Shown here piece after piece: positions 54,601-64,000 of a stretch of 64,000 nt of DNA. The stretch lies in assembly GCF_030272615.1 (NCBI RefSeq), contig NC_081415.1, positions 268,322,425 to 268,386,424 of the forward strand, in the 5' to 3' direction. The position numbers and the translations under genes are program-made. How positions within the stretch are numbered: the stretch's first letter is position 1; every line of letters starts with the position of its first letter. A model generated the notes under the pieces. It saw nothing but the letters and a program-made list of their open reading frames with translations. It had not been told where the DNA came from and made no database searches. The DNA is from Cryptomeria japonica. Lineage: Eukaryota > Streptophyta > Pinopsida > Cupressales > Cupressaceae.

Positions 54601-56937
54601 AGACTGTAAACAATCGACAAAAGCCAAATCAGACTCAGTCCGCCATTGGTGCTTCATCCACAACTCCAAACAAGCCTTCGATAGATGATTGTGAACCAGA
54701 GAATGAGATAGGAATTCTTTCTCGTCTTTGAGGAACAACATTTGGAGCCCACTCGCCTTGAGGTTGTAGAGTTTTTGGATGGCATAATTTCAATGCTCGA
54801 AGGACTAGAGGATGACCTTGATGATGATGGTATGGAGCAATCAACCATTCTTGATTGGTTGAAAGACAAAATGAAATCCAAGGCACCCATAGAGGTACAC
54901 CAAAAAGAATATACAGTAGATTTTTTGGCTAAATTGAACAGGACAAGAAAAGAAACCAGCTAAGAAATTTTCCTTAATTCAGAGAAATAATGCAGGATTC
55001 AGGACCATTCAGGTGGTAGTTCCAAAGGTTGACAAGGTATAGGAGGATATCACTCTTGAAGAATATGAAGTAATTACCATTTATTTGGGCCGAACTACTA
55101 AAATACAAGAAGTTCAGGAATTTGATGATTTAGTCAAAACCATCAAGGAGAGGCTGAATAAGGAGATTGAGAAGAAGAAAAAGTTGAAAGCTGAAAATGA
55201 ACAGTGGAGGAGGTACGTCCAGCACTCGATGAATCCCATTGCTCAAGAGGAGGTAGCAGTTGCTCCACCCTTAGCCCTTCCATAGGAGTTTGTAAAAGAC
55301 TATGAAGATATGAAAATTATTTTCAGAGAAGTTAAGGGATGGATTTTAGACACAACAGAGCAGGCTACCATTCTTATTGAGAACTTGATGTTAGCATATG
55401 AATCCACATCTTCTTTTCTATGTGGAATCTAGAACATGTTCGTGGCTTGGGAGGATCTTTAGAATATCCAAAATAGATTAATTCCATGCTTGAAGGTGAT
55501 GAGGGGGCTTCCCAAGTAGGATTTGGTTGATGGAGGAGTAATTAAAGCTGGTGATGTTTATGACTTCAATACTTGGTATTTCGTCCTGACCACCAGAGTT
55601 GAATCCCTAAAGAAGATAGAGGCCAAGTGCATTGAAGTAGGAGGGGTCATCTGAGGAATTCAAGATAAAATCTTCCTCGTAGCAGTTGAGGTGCTTAAGC
55701 AAGATGAGGTGCGAGAGAAAGATAAGCATGCAGAGAATCTGAAGGTCAAAATCTAGGAGATTTCCTTCAATTCCATAGGACCGATTCTCAGGCAAAGTTT
55801 GGCCAATGTTTCAAACTTCTTTTTTATTGATGATAATTTTCTAACACAAGCTACTGATTGGGAAAGCGCTTTGGCCACATATGTTGATGAGTTGGATATG
55901 GAAGACTACAAAATTCGCAACTTGCCACATGTCACCATGGAAGAGGTCCATCCTCTTGCGTCTAGATTCATCGACTTTGCTGCCTTAGAAAAGGAAAGTG
56001 GGTGCATCCTCCTTGAAAGTAGCATCCAGTGACACTTGTCTTGTTTCTATTTGCTCAAGCTAGTTAGGTTTTGGAAACCCTAATTAGGGTTTTGATACTT
56101 TAATCTGGGCCCTTGATCATTGTTTGATCTTGGTCGTTCATTCATGTTTGGGTGCCTATATAAGACTTCCTCCTCCCATTTGGAGAGTGTGAGGTTTTTG
56201 ATAAATTGTTGCAAGAGATTGCTTTGATAATAGAGTTTCTCATGTGCTTATAGACTTTGGAACATATATTGTCTAAGTGATTGGCATGGTTTACATTTTC
56301 TTCAACAAGTAGAGTAGAATTTGTTTTAAGTTGTTAGATGAAATACAAGATAAACTTGTTTGCTCATACTTTTGATAAGTGGATGATTTCTATTTATCAT
56401 GCAAAGCTAGTCTAAGCTTGTTTCTGTGGATGCTTAACTTCAATCTGAGTAGATATTATTCAAATTGATGGTATTTACCTTGGACATGAAAATTACAAGC
56501 ACAAACCTTTGAAGATTGCACCTACTTTGTTGAGTTGTTTAATTTGGCAAACCAAAGTATTGTCTATTTTGTCTTGGTCAACACTGTCTCTCAGATTTCT
56601 TAGGAGTAGCATAGAGCTTCTAAACCCTTCTCCTTTTTTAGTTTCTTTAAGGTCCGAAATTGAAAATCCAAAAAAAAAGAGAGCATTTATTGTCAAATTC
56701 GTCTAAGTCCCAGCTTGTGAATGATACTAGTTGAGTGCAAGTCCCTCTTGTATTTCAGCAAACATCACCAAGGAAGCTATCCAACAAAAAGACGCTAGTT
56801 CGCACATATAAACCTTGGAGTCCGTGTGTGGTATTTCTTTGCAATCTTGGCAGATGTAGTGATTTTGTTCAAGAGCGGGTAGAGTGTCCTTGACATTTTA
56901 TTCTAATGTTCGGTGAATGGTAAAACGTACACCAACA
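51631..56937 (+). mobile_element. Element D: 5'-truncated relative of element C
   Basis: Directly follows the copia-A 3' LTR. It has a leader with repeated AAAGTCCG/AAAGTCTG words (51655-51890), a splice-acceptor-like TTTTTGCAG ending at 52829, an ORF of the same family as element C, and a TATA-containing tail. The right border is placed at 56937 (CACCAACA), where LINE-3 sequence begins at about 56938. No target duplication can be shown because the left end is missing. It is more decayed than C. Confidence 0.65.
52837..56032 (+). pseudogene. Element D long ORF, same unrecognised family as element C
   Basis: Pieces in changing frames (52837-53031, 53028-53843, 53997-54731, 54742-54963, 55085-55285, 55799-56032) align in order with the element C protein. 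KKVGDTNLGHINLREF matches the C N-terminus. VYDCYPQLHL, RVNDAFLMYITRTLQGGTHQRL, FGYWYIQYPRFTYL, GFAGCPYRLPMYPTNRMVLLE and PLPPIDWSNSKRANLGDLM follow in the same order and spacing. At the first stop of C (TGA 45284), D has Trp (INHSWLEKP), so that stop is a lesion. The C-terminal half is charged and coiled-coil-like. Four or more frameshifts make it a pseudogene. Confidence 0.7.
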
Positions 56938-58160
56938 CATCCAAGGGTGGAGAAAGAAAAAGAAGACTCTTGATTTTTCAACATTGATATCTTGCTTTGA
57001 CGACTTAGTATACTTTTCTAATATGCGTTTGAAGTTTGTGGCCTCCTGCAAAGACCCATCTCCGAGTAGCGTTGTGTCTTCAACAAACTGTTGATGAGAG
57101 ACTGCAGGGACATTGTTGGTTATACTGATGCCTTTGATGTTTCCATCAATTTGGGCTTTCCTAATGTTTCTACCCAAGGCCTCAGCCATGTCAATGAACA
57201 AGAAAGGGGATAATGGGTCTCCTTGTCTTAATCCCCTAGATGCTTCAAAAAATCGTTCTAGAGAGCCATTAATAATGACTGAATATTTTAGAGTAGATTT
57301 ACAGTAAAAAATCAAATATATCCATTGTTTGTTGAATCCAAAATCTTCTAGACATTTACATAAGAATCTCTAGTCTACTTTGTCATAAGTTTTTTTAATG
57401 TCTAGTATGATCAACATATTTGGTTGCCTATTACTTTGAATAGAATGAATGGCCTCCTAAGCTATTATAACTCGATCTAGAATAGATCTACCCAACTCAA
57501 ATCTTGATTGCTCTTATGTGGCAATACTATTTTAAGACGGTTTTCCAATGCTTTCACCAAAACCTTGTATATTGTATTGCACAAGGAAATCGGTTTGTAA
57601 TCCTCTAGTCCACTTGTGATCTCTTTTTTGGGGATCAATACTAAAAATGTATTATTAATTTCCTTTAGAAATCTCCTCCCATTTCTAGCCGCCTCAAGAG
57701 CTTCCACCATTTCCTGCCCTAAGATATGCCAACATTTTTGGAAGAAACCATTAGGGAATCCATTCGACCCAGGGGTTTTGTTTGGATGTAATTGAAATAA
57801 GGCTGTGTGAATCTCTGACACTGCAAACTTATCTATTAGCTTACGATTCTGAGCCGTTGAGATCTTATTAGGGCTACTATTTGGCAATTCTATCAGATCC
57901 ACCAAGTTGGAGCCCTTCCAATTATTAAAGATTTCTTTGAAGTAAAAAACCCCTTCTTTAGCTAACTCCTTTGGCTTATCTACAACTGAATCATCCTCTT
58001 TTCTGATACTAAGGATTCTATTTATTCCCCCCCTCACTTTGGTGCTGGCATGGAAATTTTTTGAGTTTCTGTCTCCCTCTTCTAGCCAGGTTTCTTTGGA
58101 TTTCTGTTTCCAAAGGATTTCCTCTTTGGCCGACAGATCTTGATATTTAGAAAGCAACAT
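56938..58160 (-). pseudogene. LINE-3 reverse transcriptase (3' truncated)
   Basis: 58160-57477 holds KSKETWLEEGDRNSKNFHAS, HPNKTPGSNGFPNGFFQKCW, INNTFLVLIPKKE and YKPISLCNTIYKV. Decayed sequence follows (57476-57316). Then 57315-56938 holds SRGLRQGDPLSPFLFIDMAEALG and the catalytic box as FVEDTTLLG, where the first catalytic Asp is replaced by Glu (FVDD in LINE-1 and LINE-2). It ends a few residues after NVEKSRVFFF. Confidence 0.82.
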
Positions 58161-58205
58161 CCTTTCTTTCTCGTAATGGTCTAAATCCGTTCCTACCTTG
58201 ATAAC

Positions 58206-59151
58206 TTATTCATTTATTGCTGTCAATTCATCCTCAATCTCTTTTTTCTTTGCAAAAATATTTTTGAAATGTTCTCTATTCCACTTCAATAGTTTTTGTT
58301 TCAGAGTCTTAATTTTGGAGACAAAACAAAAGAGTTTCGACCCTTCAAAGCTTTCTTCCTTCCACCATTTTTCAATTAGGTCAAAAAACTCGCTATCCTT
58401 CATCCACATATTCTCAAATTTGAAGGGGCTGTTAGTGGGTCTTTGTTCTTCAGCAATGGCCAATAGAACTGGATAATGGTCAAAACTTGCTTGTGCCACT
58501 ACTGAGGAGTTTGTTTCTCCCTGAAAGGATGCTTGATCTCCTCTAAAGAAGAACCTATCCAACTTCTCTGAAATATAACTAGAACCTTTTCGGCGGTTGT
58601 TCCATGTATAAATGCCATTCTCACACCTAACTTCCAATAGGCTGTTCCTATTCACCCAGTCTCTAAAAGCAATTTGGGGCCGCAACTATCTCTGAACTCC
58701 ACCCTTCTTCTCAGAAGGATGCAAAATGTCATTAAAGTCTCCTCCTATAATCGTATGTAGGAAATCATTATTGTTGGCATACTCATCAATTTCACTCCAT
58801 AGTTCCCTCTTTTTATTTGTCGGAGTAGGTCCATAGACATTAATCAATCTTAATCTAACACCACTGTTGATGCTCTTTATATATCCTGCCATCCAATTAC
58901 TCCTGTCTAGCAGCATTTCAAAATCCACTTTCCTTGGATTCCAAAGAATAGCAATTCTCCCTGAAGCTCCCTCTGCTTGAACTGCCTTTACCTCTCGAAG
59001 CCCTAAACCCTTCCTAAAACCATCCATCTCCTCCTTGTTTAGTTTCCTATAATAAAACTACCTCTACTTGGATCCTTTTAACACCGCACTTTATTAAGCG
59101 CCTCTTGTTAGGGGCATTAAGGCCCCTAACATTCCACATCAGCAGCTTCAT
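58206..59151 (-). pseudogene. LINE-3 ORF2 N-terminus: endonuclease
   Basis: Starts MKLLMWNVRGLNAPNKRRLIK at 59151, overlapping the ORF1 stop as ATGA (59148-59151). After stops it continues 59027-58686 (GRIAILWNPRKVDF, INVYGPTPTNKKRELW, GGDFNDILHPSEKKGG) and 58685-58206 (GIYTWNNRRKGSSYISEKLDRFFF, SFDHYPVLL). These are the conserved endonuclease motifs. Frames are interrupted at about 59030 and 58686. Confidence 0.83.
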
Positions 59152-59669
59152 GATTCCTTGGGAAGGTTCTTCCCCTTCCCTGCATTCAACATTGTAGTTA
59201 TCTTAGTTTGGTCAACAACAAACCCATCCTTCAACCTGATTTCAGCTAGGGTTTTCCTTCCTCTTCGTTTCCCTGATATTTTTCCACAGTCCAGTTTGCC
59301 CCTCTGAGGGCAGCAAGGACATAACCCCGAACACTCTTCCTCACCATCTTCTTTCTCCATTATAACAGGGTTCTCTACACCTAGAGGGATGTCACGTTCC
59401 ATTTCTTCAATCCCTTCATTTTCCAATGCACTTTGGATCATTTTGAAATTTGCTTCTCTCAACTCCCCCGAATCCATGTTTGCTGAAGGAGATAAGCCTA
59501 AAAATTCACATACCGCTTCTAACTCTGTAGGTTTGTTTTCAAATCCCGATTCCTCTATAATTTTCCCAAATTCTCGCTCTTTGTCTACATTCTTTGTTTG
59601 GAGATATCCTAATGTCTCTCTAGACTTATGTCTCCCACCCAACTCATTTCGTGGATCCTTTAAAGACAC
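59148..59669 (-). pseudogene. LINE-3 ORF1, C-terminal part
   Basis: A 173-codon open stretch, acidic and Lys/Glu-rich, with a Cys cluster CSGLCPCCPQRGKLDC (not a standard knuckle) and a KISGKRRGRKTLAEI basic patch. It ends exactly at the ATGA overlap with ORF2. The N-terminal DUF4283 and knuckle regions are not found upstream, so the element seems to start within ORF1 (5' truncation). Confidence 0.65.
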
Positions 59670-59700
59670 CAGATTCCCATGATTTATAAATCCCGCCCTC

Positions 59701-60105
59701 TCTAGAATTTAGAATGCTGACTTTGATGCTAATTGGTACAATGACCACATGTGGGTCAAATGAACAACTGCCGAATTGGGCACAAATCACACAAGATAAA
59801 TTAGGCAGGATAAAAGAGATTGAACAAAAAAGAGATTTAATTGTAGAGAAAATGAATAATTACAATGGGTCACATGGGGTATGCTATTCAACCCCTTAGA
59901 GAAATATGTAGAGACTCTCTACACTTCCAACTAGTCTCAACTATAAATGTATGTCAATTTGCAATTCAAGGTGCAAGTTATATTCAAGGTTATTTTTCCT
60001 TCAAGTATATGTTATTTCTCAATATAATGAATCTGATTTTGTTTATTGCAGGTGGAGAGAACATTTTTTTTTTCTATCTATGTTTTCTCCACAACATATC
60101 ATTGG
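59701..60105. other. No gene seen between LINE-3 and copia-F
   Basis: AT-rich DNA with short frames only. The left end of the copia-F LTR may lie in its last part; the boundary cannot be set because the other LTR is outside the window. Confidence 0.4.
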
Positions 60106-60284
60106 GTATGTATATCATGGAGGGAACCGATCAAGTGGTACCTTGATTGATCATGTCCCTTGGACATGACCGACCAAGATACCCCTTGGTCGTGTCCCTG
60201 CTTAACCGATTGCTTAATCGATGTTTATCACATATACACAAGCACCGAAGTCACTTCGGTTCTTCATATATTTAATCCGATGAT

Positions 60285-60450
60285 AATCGGTGGCAATATC
60301 AACCGGTGGCAATATCAATCCGTAGTAATATCAGTCAGTGGCAATATCAATCGGTGGCAATATCAATCCGTAGTAATATCAGTCAGTGGCAATATCAATC
60401 GGTGGTAATATCAGTCGGTGGCAATATCAATCGGTGTCAATATTAATCAG
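60285..60450 (-). repeat. 16-bp minisatellite with a 48-bp higher-order unit inside the copia-F LTR
   Basis: CGGTGGCAATATCAAT, CCGTAGTAATATCAGT and CAGTGGCAATATCAAT follow one another and the trio repeats, with single variants continuing to about 60450: about ten 16-bp units in total. Confidence 0.88.
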
Positions 60451-60831
60451 TGGTTACTATTAATTGGTTTAAACCCGATAACATAAGTTAGTCAGTTTAT
60501 CAATTTATCCCAATAACATTAGTTATTCGGTGAAATGCATTAAGCCCAATGGTTATAAAGTTGGTGGCTATTAAGGTGATAACCCGATAATGAATTGGGA
60601 GGGTTACAATAAGACCCGATCATTATCGGTTTATCAGTCTTAATAGTTTGCAATCGATTAGTTTGCATGAGTAACGTAATTGATTGCAATAGAATAAGGA
60701 GAGCAATTATAGATAAAGGAATAATCATTTGAGATTTGGATTTATCTATCGATGAGATAGATGATTGAATGGGAGACTTCATTTATATCCCATTCAATCA
60801 TTTATCTTACCGAAGCTATTAAGTATCAACA

Positions 60832-61430
60832 CTCCCTCTTAGCTTGGGAAGATGAATAACAGACAAAGTGTCTAGCATCACATTTCTCTTGATGACGAAT
60901 ATTCCTTATATAGTTTATAATCTCATTCTCCAAGGATTCATATCATTTGAATACATGACATGAAGTATCATCAGAACATATGATACAAGTAACTATATCA
61001 CCTAAACACGTGACATGGAGTATCACCTAAACACGTGATACAAGAAATTCATCACCTTGTGATGATATGATATCACCTGAGCACGTGATATCAGTATTGG
61101 AAAACAAGCAATACTAAGGATTAACATATGAGAATAATTTAAATTCTCAACTGATCCACATTGTGGTATGTGCACTAACATCTTTCCAAATGTTTTACCA
61201 CAATCATAATCATGGCACATCCATGACATGTCAGAAATCACACATGATAACTAGTTTGATCATTATAAGATCGTCACCTTATAATGTCTATATACAAGTG
61301 TTCGTTATCTGAGAGACTGTCACCTCTTAGAAATGAACACTGGGGGTTGAACCCATAAAAGTTCTAACATGACAAAGAAGTTTACACATTAAACATCTTA
61401 TTGATATGTAAGTACAGATTACACAACAAA
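60832..61430 (-). other. Copia-F untranslated 3' region with ATCACCT-CACGTGAT repeats
   Basis: Between the purine tract and the RNase H stop. TATCACCTAAACACGTGA occurs twice (about 61001 and 61021) and ATATCACCTGAGCACGTGAT once more (about 61070), each containing the palindrome CACGTG. This is the same position in which copia-A and -B carry their 47-bp repeats. No ORF. Confidence 0.6.
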
Positions 61431-62807
61431 TTACCTTTCTATCATACCCAAGCCTTTTTTGAAATGTTCAACCTTTACTCTGGAAAGTGGTTTGGTAAGA
61501 ATATCTGCTGTTTGATCTCTTGTACAAATATATTCCAATTGAATCACATTCCTGCCTACCATATCTCGCACATAATGGTATGGAATCTCAATATGCTTGG
61601 ATCTGTCATGGAACACCAGATTTACTGAAAGTTTTATGCAGCTCTGGTTGTCACAATGGATAACAGTAGGTTTCATTGGTTCACTGAATAATCCTACAAG
61701 CGACTTCCTGAGCCATACCGCTTCTTGGGCAGCCATGGAAGCTGCAATGTATTCGGCCTCAGTGGAACTCTATGCTACTGAAGACTGCTTTCTGCTGATC
61801 TAAGATATCATGGCTGAACCTAAACTAAAACAACATCCTGAGGTGCTTTTCTTGTCAGTCACACTTCCAGCCCAATTTGAATATGTGAATCCATGTAGAT
61901 CTAGATCAACTCTCTCATATTTGAGACCAAGATTTAGAGTACCTTGTAGATATCTCATAATGGGTTTTACTGCTATTAGGTGTATCTCCTTTGGCTCACA
62001 CATAAACTGACTCAAAGCATTAACTGCATAGCAGATACCTGGTCTTGTATTTACCAGATACATCAGAGACCCAATTATTTGCTTGTAGTAAGTAGGATCA
62101 ATGGGTTGCGACTCTGCTGAAGCTTCCTTAAGTTTATGAAGATTTGTTTCCATTGGAGAGGTCATGGGCCTGCAGTTTATTATTCCAAATCTTTTCAATA
62201 TGTCCAAGGTATACTTTCCTTGGTTTAGTATAATGCTATCAGAATTTTGCCATACTTCCAAGCCTAGGAAGTAATGAAGGAGTCCCAAGTCCTTCATGTC
62301 AAATTCTTTAGAAATATTTTTCTTGCATTGATCTATAAGGTGATCTTCTCCTGTGATTAATAAATCATCAACATATAAAATCAATATTAGCATATCACCT
62401 TTGTTTTGCTTATAGTAGAGATTAGGATCTGCATCATTCTTAGAGAAGCCTAGTTTAGAGAGATAAGTATCAATTCTTTCATACCAGGCCCTGGGAGCCT
62501 TTTTAAGCCCATAGAGGGCTTTCTTGAGTCTACACACATAAGACTCTGCATCATGAATCTCAAACCTTTCAGGTTGTTCTAGGTATACTTCTTCGGAGAT
62601 CTCACCATTAAGGAATGCTGTCTTAACATCCATTTGATGAACTCTCCATCCCTTTGCTGCTACAATGGCTAAGACGGCTCTTACTGAGGTGTATCTAGCT
62701 ACAGGTGCAAATGTTTCTTCATAATCAATTCCTTCCTTTTGAGAGAACCCTCTGGTTACAAATTTGGCCTTGTGTTTTTCAATGCTGCCATCTGCAGCAT
62801 GTTTTTA
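61431..62807 (-). pseudogene. Copia-F reverse transcriptase and RNase H
   Basis: 62633-61800 reads DVKTAFLNGEISEEVYLEQPE, LKKALYGLKKAPRAWYERID, LILYVDDLLITGEDH (catalytic box), LLHYFLGLEVWQ, LVNTRPGICYAVNALSQFM and NWAGSVTDKKSTSGCCFSLG. After a stop, 61736-61431 reads HCDNQSCIKLSVNLVFHDRSKHIEI and TADILTKPLSRV. Upstream of 62633 the frame continues through RVHQM. The junction with the preceding ORF is shifted near 62807. Confidence 0.88.
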
Positions 62808-63879
62808 TCTTAAAAAGCCATTTGGAAGAAACAACAGATTTTCTAGTTGGCCTAGAAACAATTTCCCAAACATCATTCTTCATTATAGATTGATATTCCT
62901 CAGACATGGCATCCTTCCATATTTGATGTTTAAGTGCATCTGATACACTGTTAGGTTCAGCTTTTGAAAGATCATTCATAAGGGCAACATATCTAATGAA
63001 TTTGTTAGGCCTTTTTCTTTCTCTGAAGGTTCTTGAAGGAGCAACATATTTTTGAGCTTCTTCTACAGTTTTGGTGGCCCATAGTGGTCTTTTCTTGAAA
63101 TTTTCTCTAGGTGGGTTTTGAGTTTCACCTTCATTTTCCTCAAGACTCTCCCTCTGAAGCTCAGGAGCAGAGTCTTCATCTATGCTAGGGGTAGGGATAT
63201 AGGCTTCAGGTTCTATTGAGCTTTGGGCTCTTTTGAAGGCTAAGTCTTCTTCAAAGATTACATCCCTACTTAGTTTAATATTCTTCTGACTAGGTATATA
63301 GATTCTGTAGGCCTTGGAGGTTTCACTATATCCTACAAGCATTCCCCTTTTTCCAGAAGGCTCTAATTTTAATCTTTTCTCCTTAGGTACATGAATATAG
63401 ACATGGCATCCAAATATCCTAAGGTGGCTGATATCTGGCCTTGTTTTAGTAAAGACTTCCTCAGGGGTTTTATCTTCAAGATGGGAGTGAAAACATCTCT
63501 TTTGTATATATACAGCAGTGCTGGTTGTTTCTGCCCAAAGATTGATATTTTGATTCTGATCAAGAATCATGGCTTTGGCAGCTTCTACAATTGTCCTATT
63601 TTTCCTCTCAACTACCCCATTTTGTTGAGGATTACAAGGTATAGTAAGCTCCCTTTTAATCCCAACATTTTTACAAAAATCTTTAAACAAGTTTGAGGTG
63701 TATTCCCCCCCATTGTCAGTTCTTAAGGTTTTAATTTTATTTCCCGAGTAGTTTTCTGTTAGTGATTTAAATTCCTTAAACCTATTAAGGATCTCTTCTG
63801 ATTCTTTACATTTCATAAAGTAGATCCAAGTTTTCCTAAAGTAGTCATCAACAAATATAGGACATAGGTCCACATACAT
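62779..63879 (-). pseudogene. Copia-F integrase and linker to reverse transcriptase
   Basis: A 366-codon frame: RTDNGGEYTSNLFKDF (acidic block), CNPQQNGVVERKNRTIVEAAKAM with the catalytic Glu, LRIFGCHVYIHVPKEKRLKL, the GYSETSKAYRIYIP linker, and the reverse transcriptase opening WEIVSRPTRKSVVSSKWLFKI, after which it shifts. Before it (63880-64000), in another frame, CKGCALGKN and ELVHSDVCGP give the pre-integrase segment and first catalytic Asp. The element runs off the window. Confidence 0.87.
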
Positions 63880-64000
63880 CAGAATGAACTAACTCTAGAA
63901 CTTTGTTTGTTTTCCTAGTACTATTTTGAAAAACACCCTTAGTATTTTTACCTAGGGCACATCCCTTGCATGCCCCTGAATGATATTGCTTTAACTTAGG

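Larger units (their letters stand above)
56938..59700 (-). mobile_element. LINE-3: L1-type LINE, 3' part cut off by element D
   Basis: Minus strand: ORF1 C-terminal part (59669-59148), endonuclease (59151-58206), linker and reverse transcriptase (58160-56938). The reverse transcriptase ends abruptly at the element D border, so the zinc and RNase H regions are absent. That is the opposite of the usual 5' truncation of LINEs and implies a later event. Family resemblance to LINE-1 is close (compare PISLCNTIYKVLVKAL and PIALYNTLYKLLTKTL). Confidence 0.82.
60106..64000 (-). mobile_element. Copia-F: Ty1/copia element, continues beyond the window
   Basis: Minus strand. The inner border of the 3' LTR is at 60831 (AAGTATCAACA, followed by CTCCCTCTTAG, the complement of the same AAGAGGGAG purine tract as in copia-A and -B). 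RNase H, reverse transcriptase, integrase and the start of the pre-integrase segment follow up to base 64000. The outer LTR border (about 60106) is approximate. Several frameshifts and stops. Confidence 0.82.

Noticed and set aside
56891-56895. Element D right end at the CA of 56895
   Set aside because: The later CACCAACA at 56937 matches the CAACA ending of element C and lies where LINE-3 similarity begins; 56895 would leave about 40 unexplained bases.
60285-60450. Regularly spaced 16-bp repeats resembling a CRISPR array (likewise the 47-bp repeats at 36882 and 50297)
   Set aside because: Units are directly adjacent with no unique spacers, in a plant genome, and lie inside copia elements.

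Overview
This is plant nuclear DNA, probably from a gymnosperm (conifer-like). The signs are several plant retrotransposon families nested in one another, a plant gene with a 4 kb first intron, and no prokaryotic organisation. The gymnosperm assignment is inference. I could not run any search.

Layout: 1-3076 is a decayed L1-type LINE (LINE-1). 3080-4560 is an unusual TCGAT-rich, partly tandem region. 5583-14140 is a CT-rich microsatellite tract interrupted by a 7.06 kb LTR element (element E, 6375-13438, minus strand). E has complete LTRs, PBS, PPT and a CTTTC target duplication, but no reverse transcriptase; it carries three zinc knuckles and an unrecognised second ORF. 14150-19747 is the only ordinary host gene: EMG1/NEP1, the 18S rRNA pseudouridine N1-methyltransferase, with six recognisable exons. 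The exon for its last ~30 residues was not found. 22104-28278 is a nearly complete L1-type LINE (LINE-2, minus strand) with poly(A) and a 13-bp target duplication, inserted in a fold-back MITE-like sequence. 29-31.7 kb holds SINE remnants, a decayed TATA-led ORF and a LINE RNase H fragment.

32758-51630 is one Ty1/copia element (copia-A, plus strand) broken by three clean insertions: a tRNA-type SINE (33401-33672), a second copia element (copia-B, 35964-41874, minus strand, GGGAT duplication), and element C (42578-49512, CTATG duplication). Element C is the most unusual object here. It is a 6.9 kb TG...CA unit with no detectable terminal repeat pair and no pol, and it carries one long ORF of about 1,200 codons encoding an unrecognised protein. 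A diverged relative (element D, 51631-56937) encodes the same protein family. 56938-59700 is a third LINE (LINE-3, minus strand), cut off at the D boundary. 60.1-64.0 kb is a third copia element (copia-F, minus strand) running out of the window.

The autonomous elements (copia, LINE) could in principle supply the enzymes that the non-autonomous ones (SINE, E, and perhaps C/D) lack. Nearly all element ORFs carry stops or frameshifts. The exception is ORF1 of LINE-2, which is open for 475 codons.
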